Assembly: GCA_963719805.1 (NCBI GenBank)
Contig: CAVRDF010000008.1
Span: forward strand, 930,001 to 994,000
Direction: 5' to 3'
DNA length: 64,000 nt
Source: JAMXLO01 sp963719805
GTDB lineage: Bacteria > Pseudomonadota > Alphaproteobacteria > Acetobacterales > Acetobacteraceae
Shown piece after piece: positions 48,655 to 59,114 of the stretch. Below the pieces are notes generated by a model. The model searched no databases and was not told where the DNA came from. It was given only the letters and a program-made list of their open reading frames with translations. The translations under genes were made by a program, and so were the position numbers. The number at the start of each line of letters is the position of its first letter. The first letter of the stretch is position 1.

Positions 48655-49638
48655 ATGCCTACCGCTCTGATCACCGGGATCACTGGCCAGGATGGCGCAT
48701 ACCTCGCTCAGTTCTTGCTGCAGAAAGGCTATCGCGTGTTAGGCGCGCTGCGCCGGTCTGCCTCCTCTGACGTTATCGGCGAACGACTGAGCTGGCTTGG
48801 CGTGCTGAAGGATGTCGAGCTGCTCGATGCGGACATGACCGACCTCTCCAGCCTGATCCGCGTGGTCCGTGGCGCGCGACCGGACGAGGTCTACAACCTC
48901 GCCGCGCAAAGCTTCGTCTTCGCTTCCTGGCATCAGCCACTCCTTACCGGCAATGTTACTGGGCTCGGGGCGGTCAATGTGTTGGAGGCGATTCGTATGT
49001 CAGATTCCTCTGCGCACTTCTATCAGGCCTCGTCATCTGAAATGTTCGGCCTGATCCAAGCCGAGCGGCAGTCAGAGAAGACGGCCTTCTATCCGCGCTC
49101 ACCTTATGCCGCTGCTAAACTTTATGCTCACTGGATGACAGTGAACTATCGCGAGAGCTTCGGCATACATGCCTCCTCCGGGATCCTCTTCAATCACGAG
49201 AGCCCGCTGCGCGGCATCGAGTTCGTCACCCGCAAGATCACCGATGGCGTGGCTCGAATTAAGCTAGGATTGGAGCGCGAGCTGCCACTCGGCAATTTAG
49301 AAGCCAGACGAGACTGGGGCCACGCACGCGATTACGTCCGGGCCATGTGGCTGATGCTCCAGCAGGAGGTCCCGTCGGACTACGTCGTTGCCACTGGCCG
49401 CACCACCTCGATCCGCGAGTTCTGCCGCATGGCCTTCGAGCGAGTTGGGTTGAACTATGAGGATTTCGTCGTAGTCCGTAGCGACCTTCTACGCCCAGCG
49501 GAGGTCGACATCCTACAAGGGGATGCGAGCAAGGCCCGTGAGTTGCTTGGCTGGGTGCCAGAAACCTCGTTGGAAGACATGGTGGCCGAAATGGTCGAAG
49601 CGGATCTGGACCGTCACCGCGCCCGGTTGGGGCGCTAG
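48655..49638 (+). CDS. gmd: GDP-mannose 4,6-dehydratase
   Basis: Converts GDP-D-mannose to GDP-4-keto-6-deoxy-D-mannose. 327 aa from MPTALITGITGQDGAYLAQ; the TTG two codons earlier is less likely. SDR motifs: GITGQDGAYLA (cofactor), AAQSFV, the Ser/Glu region SSSEMFG and YAAAKLYAHW (Tyr-x3-Lys). FNHESPLRGIEFVTRKIT is a Gmd signature. The next gene starts 16 bp later and makes the reduced sugar. Confidence 0.92.
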   Translation: MPTALITGITGQDGAYLAQFLLQKGYRVLGALRRSASSDVIGERLSWLGVLKDVELLDADMTDLSSLIRVVRGARPDEVYNLAAQSFVFASWHQPLLTGNVTGLGAVNVLEAIRMSDSSAHFYQASSSEMFGLIQAERQSEKTAFYPRSPYAAAKLYAHWMTVNYRESFGIHASSGILFNHESPLRGIEFVTRKITDGVARIKLGLERELPLGNLEARRDWGHARDYVRAMWLMLQQEVPSDYVVATGRTTSIREFCRMAFERVGLNYEDFVVVRSDLLRPAEVDILQGDASKARELLGWVPETSLEDMVAEMVEADLDRHRARLGR

Positions 49639-49654
49639 CCGAGACGGGAAGACT

Positions 49655-50620
49655 GTGAGCGGTGTCGCAGAAGGGACGATTGCGCGGATTCTTGTCACTG
49701 GCGCATCAGGCTTCGTAGGCTCGCACCTGATGCCGGCGCTCACATCGGCCTTCCCAACGGCGACGATAGATGGACAATTTTTCGACTTGCGTGACGAGAC
49801 CTCTGTGACGACCGCGGTGGCTCATGCCCGGCCCGACGCCTGCATCCATCTCGCCGGAGTCGCGAGCGTGACACGCGCGCGAAGCGCACCTGAAGTAGCT
49901 TGGGAGATTAACCTGCATGGTACACTGCGCTTGGCGCGCGCGCTGCTCCGGGTGCGGCCTGCCTGCCGGCTGCTCTACATCTCTAGCGCAGAAGTATATG
50001 GGCGATCTTTTCGCGTGGGTGATGCCGTCGACGAGAGCGCCCTCCCGGCGCCCATGAGCACCTACGCGGCCACCAAGGCCGCGACAGAGATGGCGCTGGA
50101 CGCAATGTTGGGTGACGGGCTGCGCGTCTTGCGTTTGCGTCCCTTCAACCATACCGGTCCCGGTCAGTCAGACGATTACGTCGTTTCCGCCTTCGCCCGA
50201 CAACTTGCCCGGATCCGTCGTGGGCAACAGCCGCCAGTAATGGAGGTAGGAAATCTGTCCCCTAGGCGCGACTTCCTCGACGTACGGGACGTCTGCCGCG
50301 CGTACGTGTTGTGCCTACGGAAGTTCGACACAATTGAACCCGGCAGCGTGCTCAACATCGCCTCGGGAAAGCCTCGCACGGTGCGTAGCGTGCTGGAGAC
50401 CCTAATTGCGCTGGCGGATGTGCATCCGCGCGTCGAGGAAGCCACCGCGCGCAAGCGGGCGACAGACATCGCTTGCGCTTGCGGCGACGCTGCCCGTGCG
50501 ACTGCTCTGCTCGGCTGGCGGCCGGAGATTGAGTGGGAGACGACTTTGCGAGACGTTCTCTGCGACTGGGATGCTCGGACCTGCGGGCCGGATAACTCGA
50601 AGCACGACGAGCGCGATTAG
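49655..50620 (+). CDS. rmd: GDP-4-keto-6-deoxy-D-mannose reductase (Rmd type)
   Basis: 321 aa SDR from the GTG at 49655. ILVTGASGFVGSHLMPAL (cofactor), LYISSAEVYG, YAATKAATEMALDAM (Tyr-x3-Lys), LRPFNHTGPGQSDDYVVSAFARQLARI and RRDFLDVRDVCRAYVLC. Together with Gmd it gives GDP-D-rhamnose (Rmd) in the usual reading of this pair; a GDP-talose or fucose-type outcome is possible but these enzymes look different. Substrate choice is inference. Confidence 0.82.
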   Translation: MSGVAEGTIARILVTGASGFVGSHLMPALTSAFPTATIDGQFFDLRDETSVTTAVAHARPDACIHLAGVASVTRARSAPEVAWEINLHGTLRLARALLRVRPACRLLYISSAEVYGRSFRVGDAVDESALPAPMSTYAATKAATEMALDAMLGDGLRVLRLRPFNHTGPGQSDDYVVSAFARQLARIRRGQQPPVMEVGNLSPRRDFLDVRDVCRAYVLCLRKFDTIEPGSVLNIASGKPRTVRSVLETLIALADVHPRVEEATARKRATDIACACGDAARATALLGWRPEIEWETTLRDVLCDWDARTCGPDNSKHDERD

Positions 50621-51143
50621 CGTACGGTTCCGCAACTATGTGCGCCATCTGCTCGAGGAGCATTGCGTTCAATCGCAAGGCTTACTAGCGGTACACAAGC
50701 AAGTCGAGCGAGTCGCCTGTGCATTCGGAATCAAGTCGGCCGTGAATTCCGAGTTCATGTCGGCCGGCGCTGAGGTGTCTTTTCTATTGTCAGGGCAACC
50801 GGAGTGTTTATGCGACGACGCGTGCGTGCGATCCTGCGATTAAAGTCTTCGCGGTTCCAAGCCGCGCAAGCGGCACAAGGCTGAGCCGGCTAAACGGCGG
50901 TTCCCCACGAGCTGCACCGCCCGGGTGTGACTTCTGCTACCTTCTATGCATGCCATCTTTTCTGCGGAACCTGTCTGGCATCGACGCCAACATGTTATGT
51001 ACATGGGGTAATGTTCCAGTTCCGCGCTTTGACACCCATCCTGAACCCGCCGATGACGACAATCCCCGTGTAGCTCGCACACTCAATGGCGCTGGACATT
51101 CGTAGACGTCGCCGGATCCGCATAGTAAAGTAGGGCGAACACG
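50621..51143. other. No supported gene
   Basis: Short frames only; nothing with a family signal. It separates the GDP-sugar genes from the methyltransferase-RgpF gene. Confidence 0.35.
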
Positions 51144-51157
51144 AATGCAGGGTACCA

Positions 51158-53326
51158 TTGCCGAGTTCGACGCATCCAGCCGTTTCGACCCTCGTTTCAC
51201 TCAATCTGGAAGCAGTTCTGCTGCCCCCGGTTCGTGTTGGCTTGCCGAGTTCGTGGTGGGGGCATGTGCCGTTCGCCCATTGGCTGGTGCAGGAGCTGAA
51301 GCCACAGTTGGTCGTTGAACTAGGCACTTGCAATGGCATCTCGTTCTCAGCGTTCTGCAACGCCGTAGAACGGTATAAACTTCCGGCCCGCTGCTTTGGC
51401 ATCGGTACATGGAAGGGAGACCAGCTCAACGGCCTCAACGAAGGCGCATTCAACGATCTTAACGCGTTTCTGCAACAGAACTACTCGTCCTTCGCGACGC
51501 TGGTCAGACAACCGCCTGACTCAGCGGTAAAGCTGTTTGCTGACGGCTCAATCGACCTTCTCCATTTCCATGGGCTTCACACCTACGATGCAGTGAAGTC
51601 GCATTTCGAGGACTGGATTCAGAAAGTATCTGATCACGGCGTCATGTTGTTCCATGACACAGCCATTTATGAGCGCAACTTCGGGGTCTGGCGATTCTGG
51701 AAGGAGATTAGCCAACGCCATCCGTCGTTTGAATTTCATCATAGCTGCGGCCTTGGCGTATTAGCTCCTCTCGGAGCAACTCCAGCTTTCGTTTCGGCAC
51801 TGGCAGAGATGGAACCTTCAGTCGCGACGGTCCTACGCCGGCGTCTGGCAGAGTTGGGCGAACGTTGGATTGCAGTAGATGCGAGGGCGCGTATCTCGGT
51901 CAAAATCCACGAGTTGAGCCAAGCCAAGCACCTTGCTGAAGCTGAAAATGCTGAGCTGCGGAGCGAGCTCTTCCTTCAAAAGGAAGATGCTAACAGAGCC
52001 CGTGAGAGCATTGCGGAGTTGCGCAAGGAAAGCGACTTGCAGCTAACACAGCTCGCCGAACACGCTGTGAAAGAAAATACCCTGCGCTACCAGCTTGCCG
52101 CCATGACGCAGCACGCTAACGTCCTGCAGCTCGAACTTGAACAAGTTCGCACGTCGACCTCCTGGCGGATAATGGGACCCTACCGCGTCGCTGGCCGCCT
52201 GCTGAAGCAACGCGTGCTGGCTCCCCTGATGATTCCAATACAGAAGCGCCAACAGCTGCGAGATTTTGAAAGAATCTCTGCCGCAAAAGTTTTCAATGCC
52301 GCATTCTACCTCGGGCGTGAGTGTGCACCGGAAGACGAAGACAAGGCGATCATGAGTTATCTGGCATCTTCGCAAAGTGGAATGCGTCGAGGCGGCCAGA
52401 GTTCTGATGCTCCGCAGCGCCGGCCAATGCTTGGCTTTCACCAACTAATCTACGCCGCGGAGTGCAAGGACTACGATGAGACGACAGGTGAGAATCCGCT
52501 GGCCCATTACCTCCGAACAGGTATGCCCGATGGGCCCTGGAAGCATGCTGTCATTCTGGAGAATCAATCGACCTCGCCTGCAAAAAGCAAGCAGCGGATT
52601 CTGATCCACGCACATTTTCATTACCCTGACTTGCTGGAAGACTTTCTACGCCAACTCAAGAGCAACACTTCGACCGTCGATCTCTTCCTCACCACGACAA
52701 GCGAGAGGAAGGCCATTGATATTAAACATATACTGGAGGCGAGGAATGAGAAGGCCAATATAGTTGTCGGACCCAACCGCGGGCGAGATATCGGTCCGCT
52801 ACTCATGCATTTCCCGGAATTCGAAAGCTACGACATAATTGGACACTTACATGGCAAGCGGTCGCCACAGCAGCCTGCAGCCGAGGGCGACAATTGGCGT
52901 GATTTTCTTTGGACCCATCTGATCGGCGGCGACGCCCCGATGATAGACGTCATTTCCGAAGCCTTCGCAGCTGATGAGAGATTGGGTTTGGTTTTTCCAG
53001 AGGACCCGAATCTTAACCACTGGGACATGAACAAGGTCCTCGCCGACGTGCTGGCAGAACGGCTGGAGCTGCGGCATCCGCTGCCGCCACATTTTGAGTT
53101 TCCCAAGGGCACTATGTTTTGGGCTCGACCCGCGGGTCTTCGCCCGCTCGCCGATCTCTGCTGGAAGTGGGGCGACTTCCCAATCGAGCCGGCCGGATTC
53201 GACGGCACGCTCCTTCACACAATCGAACGCCTGATCCCCTTCTCTGTCACGCATGCTGGATTTGGCTATAAGGCGGTGCATGTTCCGCATTCTTGGCGGA
53301 TGACAATCGATCAGCAGCCATCCTGA
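51158..53326 (+). CDS. Methyltransferase - coiled coil - RgpF-domain fusion
   Basis: 722 aa. About 1-215 is a class I methyltransferase (PFAHWLVQELKPQLVVELGTCNGISFSAFC, DLLHFHGLHTYDAVKSHFEDW, GVMLFHDTAIYERNFGVWRFWKEI). About 255-330 is a coiled coil (LSQAKHLAEAENAELRSELFLQKEDANRARE), followed by STSWRIMGPYRVAG. About 470-720 is a rhamnan synthesis RgpF-type domain (ILIHAHFHYPDLLEDFLRQL, GRDIGPLLMHF, HLHGKRSP, GTMFWARP). The TTG start at 51158 is doubtful: the frame from the ATG at 51144 encodes MQGTIAEFDASSRFDPRF, which looks like the normal start of this family, so a frameshift near 51190-51215 is likely. Confidence 0.8.
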   Translation: MPSSTHPAVSTLVSLNLEAVLLPPVRVGLPSSWWGHVPFAHWLVQELKPQLVVELGTCNGISFSAFCNAVERYKLPARCFGIGTWKGDQLNGLNEGAFNDLNAFLQQNYSSFATLVRQPPDSAVKLFADGSIDLLHFHGLHTYDAVKSHFEDWIQKVSDHGVMLFHDTAIYERNFGVWRFWKEISQRHPSFEFHHSCGLGVLAPLGATPAFVSALAEMEPSVATVLRRRLAELGERWIAVDARARISVKIHELSQAKHLAEAENAELRSELFLQKEDANRARESIAELRKESDLQLTQLAEHAVKENTLRYQLAAMTQHANVLQLELEQVRTSTSWRIMGPYRVAGRLLKQRVLAPLMIPIQKRQQLRDFERISAAKVFNAAFYLGRECAPEDEDKAIMSYLASSQSGMRRGGQSSDAPQRRPMLGFHQLIYAAECKDYDETTGENPLAHYLRTGMPDGPWKHAVILENQSTSPAKSKQRILIHAHFHYPDLLEDFLRQLKSNTSTVDLFLTTTSERKAIDIKHILEARNEKANIVVGPNRGRDIGPLLMHFPEFESYDIIGHLHGKRSPQQPAAEGDNWRDFLWTHLIGGDAPMIDVISEAFAADERLGLVFPEDPNLNHWDMNKVLADVLAERLELRHPLPPHFEFPKGTMFWARPAGLRPLADLCWKWGDFPIEPAGFDGTLLHTIERLIPFSVTHAGFGYKAVHVPHSWRMTIDQQPS

Positions 53327-53351
53327 AGGGCGGCGCAGAGAACTGCCGTCG

Positions 53352-56300
53352 TCAGGTTGCCGTTGAGCCGACGGTCGTTTTTGCCAGCCTAGTTAGGCGG
53401 ATGTCTTCGAGCCGTTCGACGGCAAGCCGTCCCACATTCTGCGCACCGTATCGATTATTGACGAACGCGCGTCCAGCCTTGGCCCGTGATGCCGCTTGAC
53501 CTGGTTTGTTAATGACATCCCGCATCGCCGCCGAACACGCATCCTCATCCGGATCTGCCCAAACTTGGCCTTCGGTATAAACATATTCGTGCGGGCGCAC
53601 CGGTATTAACTTGAAGGCAATCGGATAGCCTGTAGTCTCTGTCACGAATTCGCAATTGCCAGAATAATTTGTGGCGATCACCGGCTTCTCCAGCGCCATC
53701 GCCTCTGCCATCCCGAGCCCGAAACCCTCCGAACGATGCAGTGAGACGTAACAGTCAATGCTGGTCATCAACGATAGCATGTCCTGCCGCGGCAACGACG
53801 CATCGATGATAGTGATACGCCCATCAGCACGAGCCGCGGCAAGGATCTCCTTTTTGATGACTGGAAAATGATCCTGGGCGCTACTCGTCTTCACTACGAG
53901 GCCAATGGGGCGATCATTATCTGGGAATGCCGTGCGGAAAGCCCTGATGGCCGCGAGTGGATTTTTGCGGTCCGGGAAAGAATGGTAGTCGAACGAAAAC
54001 ATGAAATAAAAAGTATCCGGATTAAGCCCGAAATCGGCTCCTTCTGTCTTGTGTGAGGTTGGGAGGTGCGGTCCCTATATCTAGACAGGGTGGCACTATT
54101 ACAATTGGCCCGTCAAAAAAATCGCGAAAGGCATTCGCACAAAACGCATTTGGAGCCCAGATTTCGTCGATCCGGTCCATGCAGTGATTTTGCCGCCAGA
54201 GCACCGGACCTTTTGCAAGTTCCCAATAGGTACGAAGAATATTGTAGCTCCCCTCAAAATGATCTTCGCTCACGTGATTGAACACCCGCGGTAGCTCGGC
54301 GGGAGAAACCTCGATGACGTTGATGTCGTGCGGTGTAACCTCGTCGTACCGCTCGGGCATAGCAGGGATGGAGCGGCGTCCCTCCACCCCAATCCCAAAA
54401 GGATAGATACTGAATGGCATCCCGGCCTCCGCCAGCGCAATGGCTAAGCCTCGCAGGGACTGTCCGATTCCGAGCTGCGCGTCGATATAGCCGATCAGCA
54501 GTGGCGAGGCCTTCTTGGAGGCGGCCTTGAATGCAGAACCTGCGGAGATTGCGGCGGCGTTCTGGCTCGTTCGACGTGTGGGACGTAGACGGGGCAGGGC
54601 GGCAAGCTTAATGCGCGAGGCCGACAGGGCAACGGCGGCCCGCAAGCCCTTGTCTTGCCATACGACACCAAACCGTGTCGCGAGACCGGCTGTCGTTGTC
54701 AGGAGCCGGGCCGCGGCGCCGCTCAACCGTGACCGCAGCGGCGGCGGGGCACCCGATTGCTGGACCAAGATTTCAGATTTAGGCGGGCTAGGCATCTGGC
54801 GGTCCACCAACCGGACGAATCGATCGGGTTCACATTCCTGCGTCGCCTCGAGAACGCCGCGCAACGCCATCGCCGTATGGCGAAGCGTAGAATTGCTCAG
54901 GATGCCGTAGTTTGCCCCCATTGCCAGCGTCCCGCGCTCTCCGGCATTCAGCTTCCTGCTGCGCTCGAGAGCCGCCAGCAGTCCATCCGTGGAGGTGGCG
55001 ACATCACCGCTCGGTAGAGGCGCACCGAAGTTTGTGTGCAAACTCGCGGCTCCCCCTGTCGCATCCTGATACAACGTCGAAACACTCCCGCAGGCGGCAT
55101 CGAATACGACCGGCGTCCCGGAGCCCAATGACTCCAGTATCGTCAGGCTCGAACCCTCCGCGGCGGTGATTATTGTGAAATCGGCCGAACGATATAGGAG
55201 CGCCAGTTCTTCATCGGGTAGCGGCGATATGATCTCATGCATCTCCAATTGCTCGGCCGCAAAGCAGAAAATTTCAACCCTACCAGATCGATAGGCTGCA
55301 TCTGCTGTTCGACCCATGCGATGGGCCAGACGAGACCCCACCACGATCAGCCGTGCTTTGCGGCCCAATGCTACAAAGCGGTTCCATGCTCGCAAAATCG
55401 TAGCAAGCGGACGGTAGTCATATAAATCAGCGATGGCGAGATATGTGGTCTCGTCGAACCGGCGAGTGACTGGGCCCAAAACCGAGCCCCAGGGATTGAA
55501 GATGTCTGGATCGATGCCGAGCGGCACGTGGAAGCTGGTGAAGCTCTCGGAGCGCAAGCTGTGGACGACAGCATCCGAGGTCGCGAGGATGGCACGGTAG
55601 CGATCGCGCAGTGGTAACAAGTGCTTTTGGACGGTAATCCGACGCTGAAGAGTGAAGAGATAGTCAGTCGTCATCGCGCTCATCCGGCCGAAAAGCAAGT
55701 CAGGGCGTTCGTCATCGATCAGACCAAAGCGACGCAGTACAGGGCGCAGTCGTCGCGCAGTGATTTCGGTCTCGTCAGTTCGTGAATTTTGATCCTCAAC
55801 TTGGCGAACGCCGTAGCCGAGATGTTTCCTTGCAAAAAGCGCTCTATTACGACGCATGTAATCGATTTGCGTTTGTCGTCTTAGGCTGAAGGTCGAGCTT
55901 GTAAAATGGTAGATCTGTGACTGCGGAAGATATGCGGCGCCGTAGCCAGCCTTTCTCAGGCGAAAGCAGAAATCGGCGTCCTCATAATAGAAACCAAAGG
56001 CGTCATCGAGGAAACCGACCTCGTTGAGAGCGGACATCCGGATCAGCGCGCAAGTCAACTCGCAGAAATCAGCTTCCATGCGTGGTGGTGCCAGAGAAGC
56101 GTCCAGATCGTGTAGGAACTCCACCGTCTCGAGGTTCCAAAACACGCGGCGAGCAAGTACATTGACGCCGCTCGCCGCATCCAGAATGATTTGCGAGGGG
56201 GCAACAATGCCAAGCCGAGGGTCACGCTCCATCTCCCCCAACAACTCGCGTAGTACATCGGTTCGAAAGATGATGTCGTTGTTGGAAACGCAGAGAAACT

Positions 56301-56556
56301 GGCTGCTCCTTTGTCTGGCAATCTGGGCGCCGATATTACAGGCTTGGGTATAAGTGTGGGGCCGCCCCAGCTGCAACAGCTCAACCCCGGCCCCCTGGCA
56401 TATGCGCTCCGTGTCGTCCGAACTGCCCTGATCCAGGACAATAACATTTGACGGTCTGAAGCGCAGCGTTGGCAGCATGCGTTCTAACAAATGGCCGCCA
56501 TTTATCGACGGGATGACCATTATGATGCGGTCGTTCCAGTCGTTCACCATGAACAT
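53352..56556 (-). pseudogene. Multi-domain glycosyltransferase, one frameshift
   Basis: The first part, to the stop at 54022, has a GT2 domain (IIMVIPSINGGHLLERMLPTL, VIVLDQGSSDDTERI, CVSNNDIIFRTDVLRELL, YEDADFCFRLRKAGYGAAYL), then a GT4-like domain (FHVPLGIDPDIFNPWG ... EGSSLTILESLGSGTPVVFD) and an N-half of a second GT4-like domain (IGYIDAQLGIGQSLRGLAIAL). Near 54030-54055 the frame shifts to ADFGLNPDTFYFMFSFDYHSFPDRKNP ... HRSEGFGLGMAEAMALEKPVIATNYSG, ending at 53352. Repaired, it is about 1,067 aa with three transferase modules, suited to building a repeating glycan. Confidence 0.85.
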
Positions 56557-56602
56557 GGAGCCTTATCTTGCAGGATCGAGAAGCCGCCGGGAGCGCCGGA
56601 GA

Positions 56603-57544
56603 TTAGGATTTGGCGAATAGTCCGCTAAGCGCGCGAAGAGGGGCGGTTACACGCCAGGAAGTGCTGCCTTTCATGGCTGACAGTTCAGTTCGTAGCGCCT
56701 GGATCTCCTGGGCAAGTGATGGCGCCGACAGACCGCCGCATCGCTCCAGCAGCATCCGATCGATATGGCGGGCCGCAGTGCGACCGACAAGCCGCGTGTT
56801 GACGGCAGGCCTTGCGCCTGCAAAGAACAGCGTTGAGAGTGGCACCACCCGTGCGTCGCCGCCGCTGAAGATCTGTCGATAAGTGGAGTCGCGAGGAACA
56901 TTCATGTATTCTATGACCGCAACCGAATCGTAGAAAGTCAACCTGGCTATGGAGCGTCCGAAGTCGTGGAGGCGATCAATTTCAGCCTTAGAAGTACTGC
57001 CGGTATCCCGAAAATGGTCGCAATTAAGACCGTCTACCAGTGCCTTGAGGAACTCCATCGCCGAACCCTTTTTGCGGAATCCGCCACCGTATTCGCTCCA
57101 GTAGCTGGCGTGTAGGTCCTCAATGATGAACTTTCCGCCTCCCTTGATCCTTGAGAACAAAGCGTTGTAGGTACTTATGACGTCATCGGACCGATGCGAG
57201 CCGTCATCTATGATGATATCGAAGGTCTGATCGCCGAGTATTTTATCGAGCACTGCCTTGTCGGTGCCGTCAGCAATGTGCAGGGTAGTATTCTCGTCTA
57301 GCTCTAGCTTGGCGCAGTCAGGATTAATGTCGATACCGACAATACGGGAGCCGGCGGGCAGGTATTTCTGCCAGACCTCCAGCGATCCTCCATTCTGTAC
57401 GCCTATTTCCAGCAAAGAGATTGGCTGGCCGCCAGCAATGAAGGGGGCAAACTCGGATTCGTAGATGCCGAGATATTGTTCCCATTTATCTGTGAGATAC
57501 CCGTCGTGTTCCATAAAAATATCTGCGAGCGTAACCATCCACAT
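56603..57544 (-). CDS. Class I SAM methyltransferase, glycan-associated
   Basis: 313 aa. Starts MWMVTLADIFMEHDGYLTDKWEQYLGIYE; the SAM site is ISLLEIGVQNGGSLEVWQKYL, followed by VGIDINPDCAKL and IIIDDGSHRSDDVISTYNALF, a pattern of cephalosporin-hydroxylase/MycE-like sugar O-methyltransferases. The C-terminus (EIQALRTELSAMKGSTSWRVTAPLRALSGLF) shares the STSWR..AP/GP-R motif with the methyltransferase-RgpF protein. It sits 46 bp upstream of the large glycosyltransferase on the same strand. Methylation of a rhamnan end is a reasonable guess. Confidence 0.82.
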   Translation of the reverse strand: MWMVTLADIFMEHDGYLTDKWEQYLGIYESEFAPFIAGGQPISLLEIGVQNGGSLEVWQKYLPAGSRIVGIDINPDCAKLELDENTTLHIADGTDKAVLDKILGDQTFDIIIDDGSHRSDDVISTYNALFSRIKGGGKFIIEDLHASYWSEYGGGFRKKGSAMEFLKALVDGLNCDHFRDTGSTSKAEIDRLHDFGRSIARLTFYDSVAVIEYMNVPRDSTYRQIFSGGDARVVPLSTLFFAGARPAVNTRLVGRTAARHIDRMLLERCGGLSAPSLAQEIQALRTELSAMKGSTSWRVTAPLRALSGLFAKS

Positions 57545-58076
57545 CCTTCCTAATAGCCGCTAGGACCTCCGCACCGCAATCGACGGCGTCGGCCCTGGGA
57601 GATCCGCTGGAAGGTTAATAGTGGCTTCAGGTGAGGAGGTCCAGGTTGGCCTGGATGCGCCTAGGCGCAGAACTACGAACTATTCGGGGTTCATACCGTG
57701 CCAGCAGTTCGCATGCACGTATCAGTCCCTTGGCAAACGCTCGGCACCGCGAGTGCGACAACCTCAGCGCTGTGTCGGTCGCGTCTATACGTACACCAAT
57801 CGACCGGACATTGATCCATTGCATAGTGCGGAAGCCTGTGAGCGGCACCGCGCATCGATCGAATTGGACCGCTGCACGGCGGACCTTGACGCGATGGCCG
57901 ATCCGGAGAGCGACACGGTGACCGCGTCGTGGCTCTGTCTGGAGATCTGGGTGCGGTCGTCGGCCTCTATGATGACGCTGCACAAGCACTTGGCAGTATG
58001 AGCGCGCGCGCTAGAAAGCACGTCACCGCCACAATGGCGGCGACGGGCAGCCTCCAGATCATCCTCAGCTCTTGGC
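57545..58076. other. No supported gene
   Basis: Frames exist on both strands but none has a ribosome site plus coherent protein features. It should contain the promoter of the minus-strand methyltransferase gene. Confidence 0.35.
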
Positions 58077-58301
58077 TCATAGCTGGCCCAAGTGGGATAG
58101 TAGCGTTAGCAGGCGATTGTTGAGCAGCGCGATCTGCACACGTTGGTCCTCCAACTTGTCGAGGATTGCCTTGTTCTGCCGGGCGAGAATTTCCAGGGTC
58201 ACCTGGTCAGCCCGGTCAGACTCTGGCATGCCTTGTATACCGCCACCAATGCGCGAGCGACCATCCGCCCCTGGTTGCCGCTCAGTCCGTTCGTCGGTCA
58301 T
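58077..58301 (-). CDS. Small hypothetical coiled-coil protein
   Basis: 74 aa from the ATG at 58301 with a strong AGGAGG 7 nt upstream. Charged N-terminus MTDERTERQPGADGRSRIGG, then a heptad-like segment ADQVTLEILARQNKAILDKLEDQRVQIALLNNRLLTLLSHLG. No family recognised. The strong ribosome site is the main support. Confidence 0.6.
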   Translation of the reverse strand: MTDERTERQPGADGRSRIGGGIQGMPESDRADQVTLEILARQNKAILDKLEDQRVQIALLNNRLLTLLSHLGQL

Positions 58302-59114
58302 TCTGCGTCCTCCTTTTGAGTGTATTTTGCGTGTAACCACCAAGACGCAGGCTTAGAGCAGCAGCCGTAGCTACGCGACTCCGCGTGGCGCCGGCCGTCA
58401 TGTCGACCCGCGGCCGCGCCATACCGCCCGTCTTGATGGCGAATTGTAGCGTCCGGTGCCGGTCGCGTCATAGCGGCTTGTAGCGGCAACGCAGAGCGAC
58501 ACGTGACAGAGGGCCTTTTCAAACGGCTGGCTGCGGTTCTGATGGGCCGAGGGTGCGTCAACGATCCCGCCTGTTGCTGCGTGGGCGGCTAGCGCATCCA
58601 GGGTGTGGCCGAGGCAATGACCCAAGGAGTGGGCACAGGCGATGGCCAGGCGGTCAGGTGCAGGTAAGACACGCCTGGCGCTTGCCCGGAAACTCTCTGT
58701 GATCATGTACGGCATCTGGCGTTCGGGTGAGCCATTCCACTGGTGCGAGCAGCCGATGGCCACCTAATCAGTCCTTGACGGAGATCCGTCCGAAGCGTCT
58801 CTTGCCTCGAACTAGTTGTTGCGGCGGACCCTTCTGACCGCGCAGAGAACCCTGACCCCGGCGAGAAGGTCGGTTTAGAGAACCCCCCCGGAGTAATAGC
58901 CAGGACGGCGGCCGGCTAATGTTGAGGGGTCTGTCGTGTTCTATACCGACGCGGCTTGCACGGCAGGCTGTGACTTCGTCTTCCCATGATAGACCAGAAT
59001 CGGCATAACCGAAGCGCAGCGTCGCCACATCGCGGGCCCGTTAACATTCCGCGCCGACGGCGCAGGATGGCGGACGCAGAACCGCTTTTCTATGTCCGAT
59101 GGAGCATAGGTTAG
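58302..59114. other. No supported gene
   Basis: About 0.8 kb with only weak frames. The rfb operon promoter should be near the right end; I see no clear -35/-10 pair. Confidence 0.35.

Noticed and set aside
58398..58763. Minus-strand frame of 121 codons before rfbB
   Set aside because: Cys/His/Arg-rich without any motif or ribosome site; likely chance in high-GC DNA.
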